From assembly GCA_034664125.1 (NCBI GenBank), contig JAXDIG010000050.1:1-64000 (forward strand): a DNA stretch of 64,000 nucleotides, read 5' to 3'. A model generated the notes under the pieces. It saw nothing but the letters and a program-made list of their open reading frames with translations, did no database searches and was not told the DNA's origin. How positions within the stretch are numbered: the first letter of the stretch is position 1; each line of letters starts with the position of its first letter. Shown here one piece after another: positions 48,693-56,887 of this stretch. This DNA is from JACVRW01 sp034664125 (GTDB lineage: Bacteria > Actinomycetota > Thermoleophilia > Solirubrobacterales > Thermoleophilaceae). Made by a program: the position numbers and the translations under genes.

Positions 48693-51235
48693 CGGCGGTC
48701 TCCGTTCGCGTTCGAGTCCAGCAGAGTCCGTTGCATCCGGACCGTAGTCCCTTGGGGCGTCGGCACAACGTCAACCGTATCCATCAGAGCGCGCATCAGC
48801 GACAAGCCCCTGCCGTGGTCGCCCTCCCGGGGAGGGCGCCAGGCGCCGAAGTCGCGGACAGCGATCTCCACGCTGCGGTCGTCGACGTGCCCGCTGATCT
48901 CGAACGGAGTACCGGCGCCCGCGTGCTCGATCGCGTTGGTCGCCGCCTCGCCGCACGCCGTCAGAACCTCGGCGATCTCCTGCTCGGACCCGTCCACATG
49001 GGTCAGCCAGCGCCGCAGCAGCGCACGCATCGAGGCCAGCGCCTCCGGCTCGGTCGGCAGCTCCACGTGGAAGCGATCGGCCATCGGGATGGTGCGCAGC
49101 GTGAGCAGGGCGACGTCGTCGGGCGCGCCGCCCTCCGGCACCAGCGCGCTCAGCACCCGGTCGCAGAGCTGCTGCGGATCGGTGGAGTCGCCGCGCACGA
49201 CCTCGGCAAGCCGATCCAGCCCGGCGTCGATGTGCTCGCCCGGGCGCTCGACCAGGCCGTCGGTGTAGAGCACCACGGTCGCGCCCTGGTCGATCGGCAC
49301 CGACACCTCCTGGAAATCGGGGAACGGCAGCACGCCGAGCGGGACCGAGCTGCCGCCCTCCAGGTATTGCGGCATCTGGCCGTCGGACAGCAGCAACGGC
49401 GGAGGGTGTCCGGCGTTCACCCAGTGAAGCTCGCCGGCAACCGGGTCCACGACCACGTAGATCAGCGTGGCCATCTGGCTCTCCTCCTCCTCGGTCCAGA
49501 TCAGGCGGTTGAGCTGCTCGACCACCCGCGCGGGCGGGTGCCCCTCGAGCGCGTAGGCGCGCAGCGCGCTGCGCAGCCGCCCGACCATCGACGCGGCCGT
49601 CAGACCCTTCCCCGCGACGTCGCCCATCACGAGCCCGACGCCGCCGCTCGGGGTCGGCAGCACGTCGTACCAGTCGCCGCCGACCTCGGCCTCCGCGGCG
49701 GCGGGCAGGTAGCGAGCCGCCACCGACAGCCCGGGCAGCTGGGGGAGGCGCTCCGGCAGCAGGCTGCGCTGAAGCGTCTCCGCGATCCTGTGCTCGCGCT
49801 CGTACACGCGCGCGTGGTCGATGGCGAGCGCGACGCGATCCGCGGCCAGCCGCAGCAGGTTCACGTCGTCGGCCGTGAAGTGGCGGGGCTCGGCGGCGCA
49901 CACCACGAGCACCCCGGTCACCTCCCCCTCGGCCAGCAGCGGGAGGCCAATCTGGGAGTCGATCCCCAGCTCGCCCAGTGCGGCATAGGGCAGCTCGTCG
50001 GCCGACGGATCTTGGACGAGCATCGGCTGGCGCTCGGCCGCCACACGCCCTGCGAAGCCCTCACCGAACGGCACCGGCTCGATCGGATGGTCCCGAGGCA
50101 CGCCGCCGGACGCCGCGGCCAGCGTCAGAGCATGCTCGGCGGCGAGATAGATCACCGCCGCGTCGGCGTCGAGCACCGCCCGCACACGGGCCACGAGGTC
50201 CACCAGGATGTCGTTGAGCGTGCGGTGCGCGAGCGCGGCGTCCACGAGCAGCTGCATGCCGCTGACCATCTCGGCCACCCGCTCCGCCTCCGCCCGCGCG
50301 GCCTGCTCGCGCAGGAGCGCCTCGCGCTCGTCCTGCTGGCGCCGCCGGTCGGTGACATCGCGGATGAAGCCGGCGAGGAGTATCTCGCCGCGCACGTCGA
50401 CCTGGGACACGGTCGCCTCGGCCGGGAAGCGAGTGCCGTCGCGGCGCTCGAGCTCCACCTCGTAGTGCGCGGGCGCCTGCCCGCTGCTCTCGATCAGCGC
50501 CCTGCGGCGCTCGTCGTGGCCTTCGCGATCGTCGACCGGCGTCACGAGCGTGCGCATCGGCTCCCCGACGGCCTCCGCCGCCGTCCAGCCGAAGAGGCGC
50601 TCGGCGGCGCGGTTCCAGCTGCGGATGACGCCATCGGCGTCGAGCGTGAGAAACGCGTCCGGGGCGCTGTCCAGCACCAGCCGGGTGCGCGCTTCGCTCT
50701 CACGCAGCTCCTGTGCGCGCTCGGCGGACTCGGCGTGCTCGTCCCGCAGGCGCTCGAGCATGCGCGAGATCAGCAGGCCGGCGATCAGCGGGGTCCCCAC
50801 GCCGAGCAGCCAGCGAATCGCCGGGCTGGGCGGGTCCCCGACAGAGAGGACGACCGCGTAGGCCACGCCGATGTAGGCGAGGTGAGCGAGCGCCGAGCGG
50901 GTGCCCACGAAGTAGAAGGCGTACAGCCCCGTCCAGGTGTAGAGCAGCGCGTAGAGGTTGGCCGTGCCCGTGTAGTAGTTGGCGAAGGTGATCAGGGTCG
51001 TGCCGGCGGCGAGCGCGAGGTGCAGGTGCCACTCCTCGACGCGGTCGGCGCTCCAGTAGAGGAGCACGCCGATTGCGAGCGCGCTGCCCACGACGATCCA
51101 GATCTGGAGGTCCCGGAACGCCGCGTCGTGAGGCAGGACCAGGGTGAGCGCCCCAAGGCAGGCTCCCGCCGTGAACAGGTACGCCAGCGACCGTGCCTTG
51201 AGACGCAGGTCGAAGAGCTCCGGCAGCTCCTTCAC
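48689..51235 (-). CDS. Membrane sensor PP2C phosphatase fused to an anti-sigma-type HATPase (PAS-GAF-SpoIIE-HATPase)
   Basis: 848 aa. Residues ~15-160: about five membrane helices. ~185-305: PAS domain (LVLDSAPDAFLTLDADGVI, FIRDVTDRR). ~325-490: GAF (GEGFAGRVAAERQPMLVQD). ~505-700: PP2C/SpoIIE phosphatase with EVGGDWYDVL, VMGDVAGKGLTAA and VLYTDGLVE holding metal-binding Asp residues. ~715-840: RsbW-like HATPase (ACGEAATNAIEHAG, RDFGAW, GRGLSLMRALMD). It combines the activities that switch the STAS partner on (phosphatase) and off (kinase). No sigma factor gene is adjacent. Confidence 0.94.
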   Translation of the reverse strand: MKELPELFDLRLKARSLAYLFTAGACLGALTLVLPHDAAFRDLQIWIVVGSALAIGVLLYWSADRVEEWHLHLALAAGTTLITFANYYTGTANLYALLYTWTGLYAFYFVGTRSALAHLAYIGVAYAVVLSVGDPPSPAIRWLLGVGTPLIAGLLISRMLERLRDEHAESAERAQELRESEARTRLVLDSAPDAFLTLDADGVIRSWNRAAERLFGWTAAEAVGEPMRTLVTPVDDREGHDERRRALIESSGQAPAHYEVELERRDGTRFPAEATVSQVDVRGEILLAGFIRDVTDRRRQQDEREALLREQAARAEAERVAEMVSGMQLLVDAALAHRTLNDILVDLVARVRAVLDADAAVIYLAAEHALTLAAASGGVPRDHPIEPVPFGEGFAGRVAAERQPMLVQDPSADELPYAALGELGIDSQIGLPLLAEGEVTGVLVVCAAEPRHFTADDVNLLRLAADRVALAIDHARVYEREHRIAETLQRSLLPERLPQLPGLSVAARYLPAAAEAEVGGDWYDVLPTPSGGVGLVMGDVAGKGLTAASMVGRLRSALRAYALEGHPPARVVEQLNRLIWTEEEESQMATLIYVVVDPVAGELHWVNAGHPPPLLLSDGQMPQYLEGGSSVPLGVLPFPDFQEVSVPIDQGATVVLYTDGLVERPGEHIDAGLDRLAEVVRGDSTDPQQLCDRVLSALVPEGGAPDDVALLTLRTIPMADRFHVELPTEPEALASMRALLRRWLTHVDGSEQEIAEVLTACGEAATNAIEHAGAGTPFEISGHVDDRSVEIAVRDFGAWRPPREGDHGRGLSLMRALMDTVDVVPTPQGTTVRMQRTLLDSNANGDRR

Positions 51236-51258
51236 CGCTGGGTCAGCCTAACGGGAGC

Positions 51259-51561
51259 TCAGGGTTCCAACCCCCCACTGCGAGCCGATAGTCGGGCCAG
51301 CGCCTCGTGACATTCGATCACCCGCCGCTTGACGGCGTCCTCGTCACCGCGGTCGTGAACGAGGTCCCAGGTCTTGTCCGCGACGTCGCGTGCGGTCTTC
51401 GGCGTCGCGCGCTCCCACAGCATGTCGACCAGCTTGATCTCGAAGGCCCGCAGCTGCTCCACGGGGTCGCCCGGCGGCATGCGCGGCAGCGGATCAGCAG
51501 TGGCCTCTCGCCACATCTGGGTAGCCATCACCAGGCGGTTGCGCAGCTCCATCTGGTCCAC
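51259..51561 (-). CDS. Small charged helical protein of unknown function
   Basis: 100 aa, no membrane segment. Predicted helical throughout (ELRNRLVMATQMWREATADP, EQLRAFEIKLVDMLWERA, AVKRRVIECHEALARLSARS). I do not recognise a family. It lies 23 bases upstream of the PP2C fusion in the same direction and may be part of that operon, so a role as an accessory of the switch is conceivable but unproven. Confidence 0.68.
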   Translation of the reverse strand: MDQMELRNRLVMATQMWREATADPLPRMPPGDPVEQLRAFEIKLVDMLWERATPKTARDVADKTWDLVHDRGDEDAVKRRVIECHEALARLSARSGGLEP

Positions 51562-51588
51562 GGGGTCAGCAGGCTACCCTGACCGCCC

Positions 51589-52266
51589 GTGTCACGACTG
51601 CATAGGCTGCGGGTGTTCTGCGACGACGACGGCTCGGGCGGCAACCCGCTGGCGGTTTTCCTCGACGGCGGCCAGGTTCCGCCCTCCGCGCGCCAGGCCG
51701 TCGCGGCCGATCTGGGCCTCAGCGAGACGGTGTTCGTGGACGACGTGGGGAGCGGCGAGCTACGCATCTTCACCCCTGGTGTCGAGATGAAGTTCGCCGG
51801 TCACCCGACGGTGGGAACCGCGTGGCTGCTGGCGCAGGAGGTCGGTCCGGTGGCGAGCCTGCACGTGCCGGCCGGGTACCTGCGCGTCCGCTACGAGGAC
51901 GAGGGCACGTTCGTCGCCGCCCGCCCGGAGTGGTCTCCGGCCTTCGAATGGGAGCGGCTCGACGCGCCGGCCGACGTCGACGCGCTGAGCGGGCCGCCGG
52001 GCGGGCACGACCACATCGGCGCCTGGGCCTGGCTCGACGAAAGGGCCGGCACGATCCGCGCGCGCGTCTTCCCGGTGCGCTACGGGATCGAGGAGGACGA
52101 GGCGACCGGCGCCGCGGCGGTGCTGCTGTGCGCCCGGCTCGGGCGCCGGATCGACGTGCGCCAGGGGCGCGGGTCGCGCATCCGCGCGCGGCCGCTCGAC
52201 GACGGCTACGTCGAGGTCGGCGGCCGGTCGGTGCTGGATGACGTGCGCGAGTACGACGTGCCGTGA
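51589..52266 (+). CDS. PhzF-family isomerase-like protein, short form
   Basis: 225 aa, GTG start. GNPLAVFLDGGQVPP, catalytic Glu in GLSETVFVDD, FAGHPTVGTAWLL and the second-half motif EDEATGAAAVLLCARLG are all PhzF signatures, so both halves of the diaminopimelate-epimerase fold are present, but the protein is ~50-70 residues shorter than most PhzF, the loss being mid-protein. Substrate unknown. Convergent with the aldo/keto reductase. Confidence 0.9.
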   Translation: MSRLHRLRVFCDDDGSGGNPLAVFLDGGQVPPSARQAVAADLGLSETVFVDDVGSGELRIFTPGVEMKFAGHPTVGTAWLLAQEVGPVASLHVPAGYLRVRYEDEGTFVAARPEWSPAFEWERLDAPADVDALSGPPGGHDHIGAWAWLDERAGTIRARVFPVRYGIEEDEATGAAAVLLCARLGRRIDVRQGRGSRIRARPLDDGYVEVGGRSVLDDVREYDVP

Positions 52267-52270
52267 GGAC

Positions 52271-53248
52271 TCAGCTGTAGAAGTCGCGCACCCAGCGGTG
52301 AGCGCGCAGCTTCTCGCGCCAGTCGTCCGGCACACCGCGCCCGTCTGACACCGCGACGTTGCGCTCCACGTTGCGCAGGGAGCGCATGCCCGGGATCACC
52401 GTCGAGATCGTCGGCTCGCTGAGCACGAAGCGCAGGGCGATCTCCGCCAGCTCGTCCTCGGAGACGCCCAGGTCGGCCACGATCGCGCGTACGCGCTCCT
52501 GCACCTCGCGCTTGCGGTCGCCGCGGAAGTAGCTCTCGCGGAAGTCACCCTCGGCGAACTCCGTGTCCGGGCCGATCCGGCCGGTCAGCCCGCCCTCGTC
52601 GAGCGGCACCCGCGCGATCACTCCGACACCGTGCTCGCGGCACGCGGGGAAGAGCTCGTCCTCCGGGGACTGGTCGAACACGTTGTAGATCACCTGGACG
52701 GTGTCGGCGGCGCCGCTCTCGACCAGCCGCACGCCGTTGGAGGGCTGATGGTCGTTGATCGAGACGCCGAAGAAGCCGATCTTGCCGGCGGAGCGCAGCT
52801 CGTCCACGGCGTCGCGCCAGTCGCCCTGGTCGGTCCACTCGTCGCTCCACACGTGCAGCTGGAGCACGTCGACGCGCTCGAGGCCGAGGTTGGCGAGGCT
52901 GCGCTCGGCGCACGCCCGCACGTGGTCGGCGGGGAACACCTCCTGCACGGGCACGCCGGGCGGAGCCGGCCAGATCAGATTCTTGGGGGGAACCTTGGTG
53001 GCCACGTAGACCCTCTCGGGCCGTTCGCGCACCACTTGGCCGACGACGCGCTCGCTGCGCCCGTCGCCGTACGCGAGCGCGGTGTCGATGAAGTTCAAGC
53101 CGAGGTCGATGGCCCGGTTGAGCGCCTGGATCGACTCGTCGTCGTCGGCGCCGCCCCACTGCGCGCCCCCGATGCCCCAGGCTCCGTAGCCGATCTCCGA
53201 CACCTCGATGCCCGTCCTGCCGAGCTTGCGGTAGTTCACAGTGCTCAC
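52271..53248 (-). CDS. Aldo/keto reductase
   Basis: 325 aa from GTG 53248, which overlaps the stop of the upstream gene (GTGA). YRKLGRTGIEVSEIGYGAWG, the catalytic Asp and Tyr in NFIDTALAYGDGRSERVVG, Lys in YVATKVPP and His in VLQLHVWSDE; ISTVIPGMRSLRNVERN binds the NADPH end. Third gene of the peptidase-glyoxalase-reductase operon. Confidence 0.94.
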   Translation of the reverse strand: MSTVNYRKLGRTGIEVSEIGYGAWGIGGAQWGGADDDESIQALNRAIDLGLNFIDTALAYGDGRSERVVGQVVRERPERVYVATKVPPKNLIWPAPPGVPVQEVFPADHVRACAERSLANLGLERVDVLQLHVWSDEWTDQGDWRDAVDELRSAGKIGFFGVSINDHQPSNGVRLVESGAADTVQVIYNVFDQSPEDELFPACREHGVGVIARVPLDEGGLTGRIGPDTEFAEGDFRESYFRGDRKREVQERVRAIVADLGVSEDELAEIALRFVLSEPTISTVIPGMRSLRNVERNVAVSDGRGVPDDWREKLRAHRWVRDFYS

Positions 53249-53889
53249 ACTGCCCCGGGACCGGGGGTCATGAACGCGATCGCGGGGCCGAGGCCCGCCG
53301 CGGTCGCGACCGTCGCGATGCGCCGCCCGGGCTGGACCGCGTCGCGCGGCTCGCTCAGCGAGTCGCCGAGGGCCGCAGCCGGGGTGGCGAGGTCCTCGAC
53401 GAGGAAGGAGATGCCCCAGAGCCGCGCGGGCCCGTCCGGGTCGGCGGCGACCCGGGTGCCCGCCGGCGCCTGCACCACCTCGAGGATCAGCTCGCCCATG
53501 CGGAAGAAGGCCTGCCGCTGCGACCCACCGGGCGTGTCCCCCTCGCGCAGGCGGCGCAGGTCGAGGCCGGCGTCGCGCAGGACAGCCGTGGTGCGGTCGA
53601 GATCTGGGGTGATGACGACGAGATGGTCGATCGACACCGTGCCGTTCGGGTGGGTGGCGCCGGTGGCCGGGGGCGCGTGCGAGGCCGTGGTGTCGAGGCC
53701 GTCGAGGTCCAGGGCGCCGGCGTCGCGGACCGACCAGCGCGTGATGCCGCGGCGCTCCCCCGCACCCTCCAGGCGCACCCGGACCGTGCCGACCTCGCAC
53801 AAGTCGCCGGTCACATCGAACCCCGCGGCGGCCCAGGCGCCCGGAACGGCGGCGATGAAGAGCTCGTCGACGGTCGGAGGCGGGGTCAC
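53245..53889 (-). CDS. VOC/glyoxalase-like domain protein
   Basis: 214 aa from GTG 53889, overlapping both neighbours by GTGA. Residues ~88-214 resemble a glyoxalase-like domain (IDHLVVITPDLDRTTAVLRD, GLDLRRLREGDTPGG, FFRMGELILEVVQ, GISFLVEDLA). The first ~85 residues are a degenerate copy or separate lobe. Metal-binding residues are incomplete, so catalysis is uncertain. Confidence 0.82.
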   Translation of the reverse strand: MTPPPTVDELFIAAVPGAWAAAGFDVTGDLCEVGTVRVRLEGAGERRGITRWSVRDAGALDLDGLDTTASHAPPATGATHPNGTVSIDHLVVITPDLDRTTAVLRDAGLDLRRLREGDTPGGSQRQAFFRMGELILEVVQAPAGTRVAADPDGPARLWGISFLVEDLATPAAALGDSLSEPRDAVQPGRRIATVATAAGLGPAIAFMTPGPGAV

Positions 53890-54944
53890 TCGAGCCGCCG
53901 CAGGCCGGGCGCCTGCTCGAGCAGCTCGTAGGGCAGCGCCTCCACGCGGTTGCCGTCGCGGCCCTCCATCGGCTCCGCGGCGCAGAGCGAGTTGAGGATC
54001 GCTTCGTGCACGGCCTCCACGGTCGCCTCGAAGAGCTCGCGCAAGGCCACCGAGTCGTCGCGCAGGAAGCGCTGGTCGAGGTGGTCGCCGTCGCCACGGT
54101 GTGGCACGCGCTGCGCCGTGGAGAAGGCGAGCGCATACTCGCCGCTCGCGTTCGCGCCGATGCCGCCCGCGCGGCCGAGGCCAAACGTCGCCCGCCCCGC
54201 CAGCCGGCGGAGCTGGCGCTCGGAGAGCGGCGCGTCGGTGGCCAGGACGATCACGATCGAGCCCCCGGCCGCGGGCGGCTCGGGCGCGGCGGCGGCGGCG
54301 TCCGCCACGGGCCCGACCAGCAGGTGCAGGTCGCGCCGGCCTCCGTAGTTGGAGCAGACGAAGCAGCCGAGCAGGTGGCCGCCCGCCCGCCGCGAGGCGC
54401 CGCCGATGCCGGCCTTGTAGCCGAAGCACGTGGTTCCCGTGCCCGCGCCTACCGCGCCCTCGCGCACCTCGTCCGCCGAGGCGGCCGCGATCGCCTCCAG
54501 CGCGTGCTCGGGCCGCACGGCGAGGGCGCGCGCGTCCGAGAGCCACCCGTCGAAGCACTCCGCCACGATCACGTTCACGGTGTCGCGATCGACGGCGGCC
54601 TCGGGGTTGGCGTCGAGCAGGTGCCGCAGGCCGCCCTCCCAGACCGGCCCCACCGACAGCGTCGAGGTGAGCAGCAGCGGGCTCTCGATCGTGCCCAGCT
54701 CAGCCAGCTGGGACAGGCCGGCCGGCTTGCCGTAGCCGTTGATCGTGTGGCACCCGCCCAGCACCTTCTCGTCGTAGAGGTTGCCCCCGTGCGGCAGGAT
54801 CGCGGTGACCCCGGTGCGCAGCCGGTCGCCCTCCGCCAGAGTACGGTGGCCGACCAGCACCCCGGGGACGTCTACGATCGCGTTGCGCTCGCCGGTCGGG
54901 AAGCGCCCAACCGCGTAGCCCAGCTGACGGAGTCGCGCGCGCAC
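53886..54944 (-). CDS. P1-family (DmpA-like) aminopeptidase/ornithine acetyltransferase fold
   Basis: 352 aa from GTG 54944. NAIVDVPGVLVGHRTLAEGD, GGCHTINGYGKPAGLSQLAELG, STLSVGPVW, GAGTGTTCFGYKAGIGGAS, then CFVCSNYGGRRDL where the Ser before NYG is the expected nucleophile released by self-cleavage in DmpA-type enzymes. It would remove N-terminal D- or L-residues from small peptides. First gene of the operon with the VOC and aldo/keto reductase genes; divergent from the GHMP kinase. Confidence 0.92.
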   Translation of the reverse strand: MRARLRQLGYAVGRFPTGERNAIVDVPGVLVGHRTLAEGDRLRTGVTAILPHGGNLYDEKVLGGCHTINGYGKPAGLSQLAELGTIESPLLLTSTLSVGPVWEGGLRHLLDANPEAAVDRDTVNVIVAECFDGWLSDARALAVRPEHALEAIAAASADEVREGAVGAGTGTTCFGYKAGIGGASRRAGGHLLGCFVCSNYGGRRDLHLLVGPVADAAAAAPEPPAAGGSIVIVLATDAPLSERQLRRLAGRATFGLGRAGGIGANASGEYALAFSTAQRVPHRGDGDHLDQRFLRDDSVALRELFEATVEAVHEAILNSLCAAEPMEGRDGNRVEALPYELLEQAPGLRRLE

Positions 54945-54971
54945 GTCGGGGCAGCATAGATTTCGATCCGC

Positions 54972-55925
54972 ATGGGAGCCGTCGTCGTGCGCGCGCCGTT
55001 GCGGGTGGCCCTCGGTGGAGGTGGCACCGATCTCCCGTCGTACTACCGCGAGCACGGCGGGCTCGTGGTGTCGGCGGCGATCGACAGGTACGTGCACATG
55101 ACGGTGTCCGCGCGCTTGGGGCGGCGCTTCGTGCTCAAGCACCTGGAGTGGGAGGACGTCGACGACCCGCGCGAGGTGCGCCACCCGATCCTGCGCGCCG
55201 CGCTCGCGCACCACTGGAAGGGTGGCCCGATCGAGCTCGCCTCGGTCGGCGACGCGCCGCACGGCACGGGCCTGGGCTCGTCCGGCGCCTACACCGTGTG
55301 CGCGATCAAGGCCTTGGCCGAGCTGTCCGGCCGGGAGCTCGATCCCGCGCGGCTCGCCGAGGCCGCCTGTCACCTGGAGATCGACGTGGTCGGCCGCTCG
55401 ATCGGCAAGCAGGACCAGTACGCGGCCGCCTTCGGAGGCGTGCGTGCCTATTCCTTCCAGCCCGACGGCCGCGTCGATGTGCGCGAGCTGCGGCTGTCCG
55501 ACGCGATGCGAGGGGCGCTGCGCGACCAGTTCCTGCTCTTCTTCACCGGCCGCCAGCGCTCGGCCTCCGACATGCTCGGCGCGGGCCAGGCCGAGGACGC
55601 GCTGCACCGCCTCAAGGAGCTGGCAGGCGCGACCTGCACGGCTCTCGAGGCCGACGACCTCGAGAGCGTGGCCGAGCTGATGGACGAGCACTGGGAGGCC
55701 AAGCGCCGGCGCGCCCCGGGCACCGTGACCGACGAGATGGATGCGCTGCGCGAGCGGGCCGTGCGCGCCGGGGCGCGCGGCGTGATCTCGCTCGGGGCGG
55801 GCGGCGGCGGCTTCCTGGCGGTCTACACGCCCGACCCGGAACGCACCCGCGCTCAGCTCGCCGGGGACGGCGTGCCCGAATTGCCCTTCGGGCTGGATGA
55901 CGTGGGCTGCACCTCGCTCACGTGA
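54972..55925 (+). CDS. GHMP-family sugar kinase (HddA-like)
   Basis: 317 aa. VRAPLRVALGGGGTDLPSYY start and the phosphate-binding motif DAPHGTGLGSSGAYTVCAIKAL (residues ~95-116, quoted from its core GLGSSGA), EIDVVGRSIGKQDQYAAAFGG and GARGVISLGAGGGGFLAVYT. This is the pattern of D-glycero-D-manno-heptose-7-phosphate kinases and related sugar kinases. No heptose pathway genes are nearby, so the sugar is open. It ends inside the azlD 3' end (8-base overlap). Confidence 0.9.
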   Translation: MGAVVVRAPLRVALGGGGTDLPSYYREHGGLVVSAAIDRYVHMTVSARLGRRFVLKHLEWEDVDDPREVRHPILRAALAHHWKGGPIELASVGDAPHGTGLGSSGAYTVCAIKALAELSGRELDPARLAEAACHLEIDVVGRSIGKQDQYAAAFGGVRAYSFQPDGRVDVRELRLSDAMRGALRDQFLLFFTGRQRSASDMLGAGQAEDALHRLKELAGATCTALEADDLESVAELMDEHWEAKRRRAPGTVTDEMDALRERAVRAGARGVISLGAGGGGFLAVYTPDPERTRAQLAGDGVPELPFGLDDVGCTSLT

Positions 55926-56226
55926 CCGCCCGCACCGCCGCGGCCCCCACGGCCGACACCAGCACCGTCACGAGCAAGGGAGCGCGCAGCGCCACCGCCA
56001 CGCCCGCACAGGCCAGGCCGGCGGCCCGCGCGTCCACCGTCAGCTCCTGCTCGCGAGCGAACGTGTCGGTGAGGATCAGGGCTGTGAGCAGTGCCGGGGC
56101 GAGCAGCGAAATCACCGCCAAGGCACCGCCAGGCAGGCGATGCCCGCCCAGGATCACCGGGCCGGCGGCCTTGATCGCCACCGTGGCGGCGAAGAGGCCG
56201 CCGATCGTGATCCAGACCTCGCTCAT
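55918..56226 (-). CDS. azlD: AzlD-type branched-chain amino acid transport subunit
   Basis: 102 aa from ATG 56226, overlapping the azlC stop (ATGA). Three to four helices (WITIGGLFAATVAIKAAGPV, LAVISLLAPALLTALILTD, LVTVLVSAVGAAAVRAV). The pairing with AzlC identifies it. AzlCD exports branched-chain amino acids or their analogues. Confidence 0.9.
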   Translation of the reverse strand: MSEVWITIGGLFAATVAIKAAGPVILGGHRLPGGALAVISLLAPALLTALILTDTFAREQELTVDARAAGLACAGVAVALRAPLLVTVLVSAVGAAAVRAVT

Positions 56227-56882
56227 CGCCGCCATAGCCCGATCAGCGCGGCGCTCGAAGCGAGCAGGACGGGAAGGCCGGGCGGCAGGAAGGGGGTCAG
56301 CCCCAGTGCGATCGCGCCGGCGATGAGCACCGCCGCCACCGCGCGCGGCCGGCCCAGCTCGGCCGCCAGCAGGCCGAGGAAGAAGGCGGGGAAGATGGCG
56401 TCCAGGCCGAGCGCCTCGGGATCGCCGAGTGTGCCGCCGAAGAGCACTCCGATCACGGTCCCTACCACCCACGCCGGGTACTGCGGCACGGTCGCGCCCA
56501 GCATCGCCTCGCGGTCGAAGGCGCCGTCGCCGCGGGCGGCGAGCGCCCACGAGGCGTCCACGATCGCCTGACCCTCGAGCGCGCGCCGCAGCCGGCTACC
56601 GCGCAGCGCCGACGCCGCTGCCACCCCCATCGGAAGGAAGCGCGCGTTCAGCATCGCGCCGGTGGCGATCGCGGTCGCCGCGTCGCCGCCCGAAGCGAGC
56701 ACCGCCACGACGCCGAACTGCGAGGCGCCGGCGAACACCACGGTGGACATCACGATCGGCGCCACCGACCCCATCACGGGCTCGGCGACCACTCCGAACG
56801 AGATGCCGACCACGAACGCCGCGGCGCCAAAGCCGAGCCCGGCGCGCAGCCCGCCTCGGTAGCGGGCGAGGCGCCCGGGCAC
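56223..56882 (-). CDS. azlC: AzlC-family transporter
   Basis: 219 aa from GTG 56882 (LARYRGGLRAG). FVVGISFGVVAEPVMGSVAP, VFAGASQFGVVAVLASGGD and LNARFLPMGVAAASALRG are characteristic of AzlC. Starts five bases after the stop of the ROK regulator gene, so it belongs to the xylose operon transcript. Confidence 0.93.
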   Translation of the reverse strand: MPGRLARYRGGLRAGLGFGAAAFVVGISFGVVAEPVMGSVAPIVMSTVVFAGASQFGVVAVLASGGDAATAIATGAMLNARFLPMGVAAASALRGSRLRRALEGQAIVDASWALAARGDGAFDREAMLGATVPQYPAWVVGTVIGVLFGGTLGDPEALGLDAIFPAFFLGLLAAELGRPRAVAAVLIAGAIALGLTPFLPPGLPVLLASSAALIGLWRR

Positions 56883-56887
56883 CTGCG

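Noticed and set aside
48731..51310. An 859-codon plus-strand open frame opposite the PP2C fusion
   Set aside because: No recognisable domain; the minus-strand protein has five clear domains.
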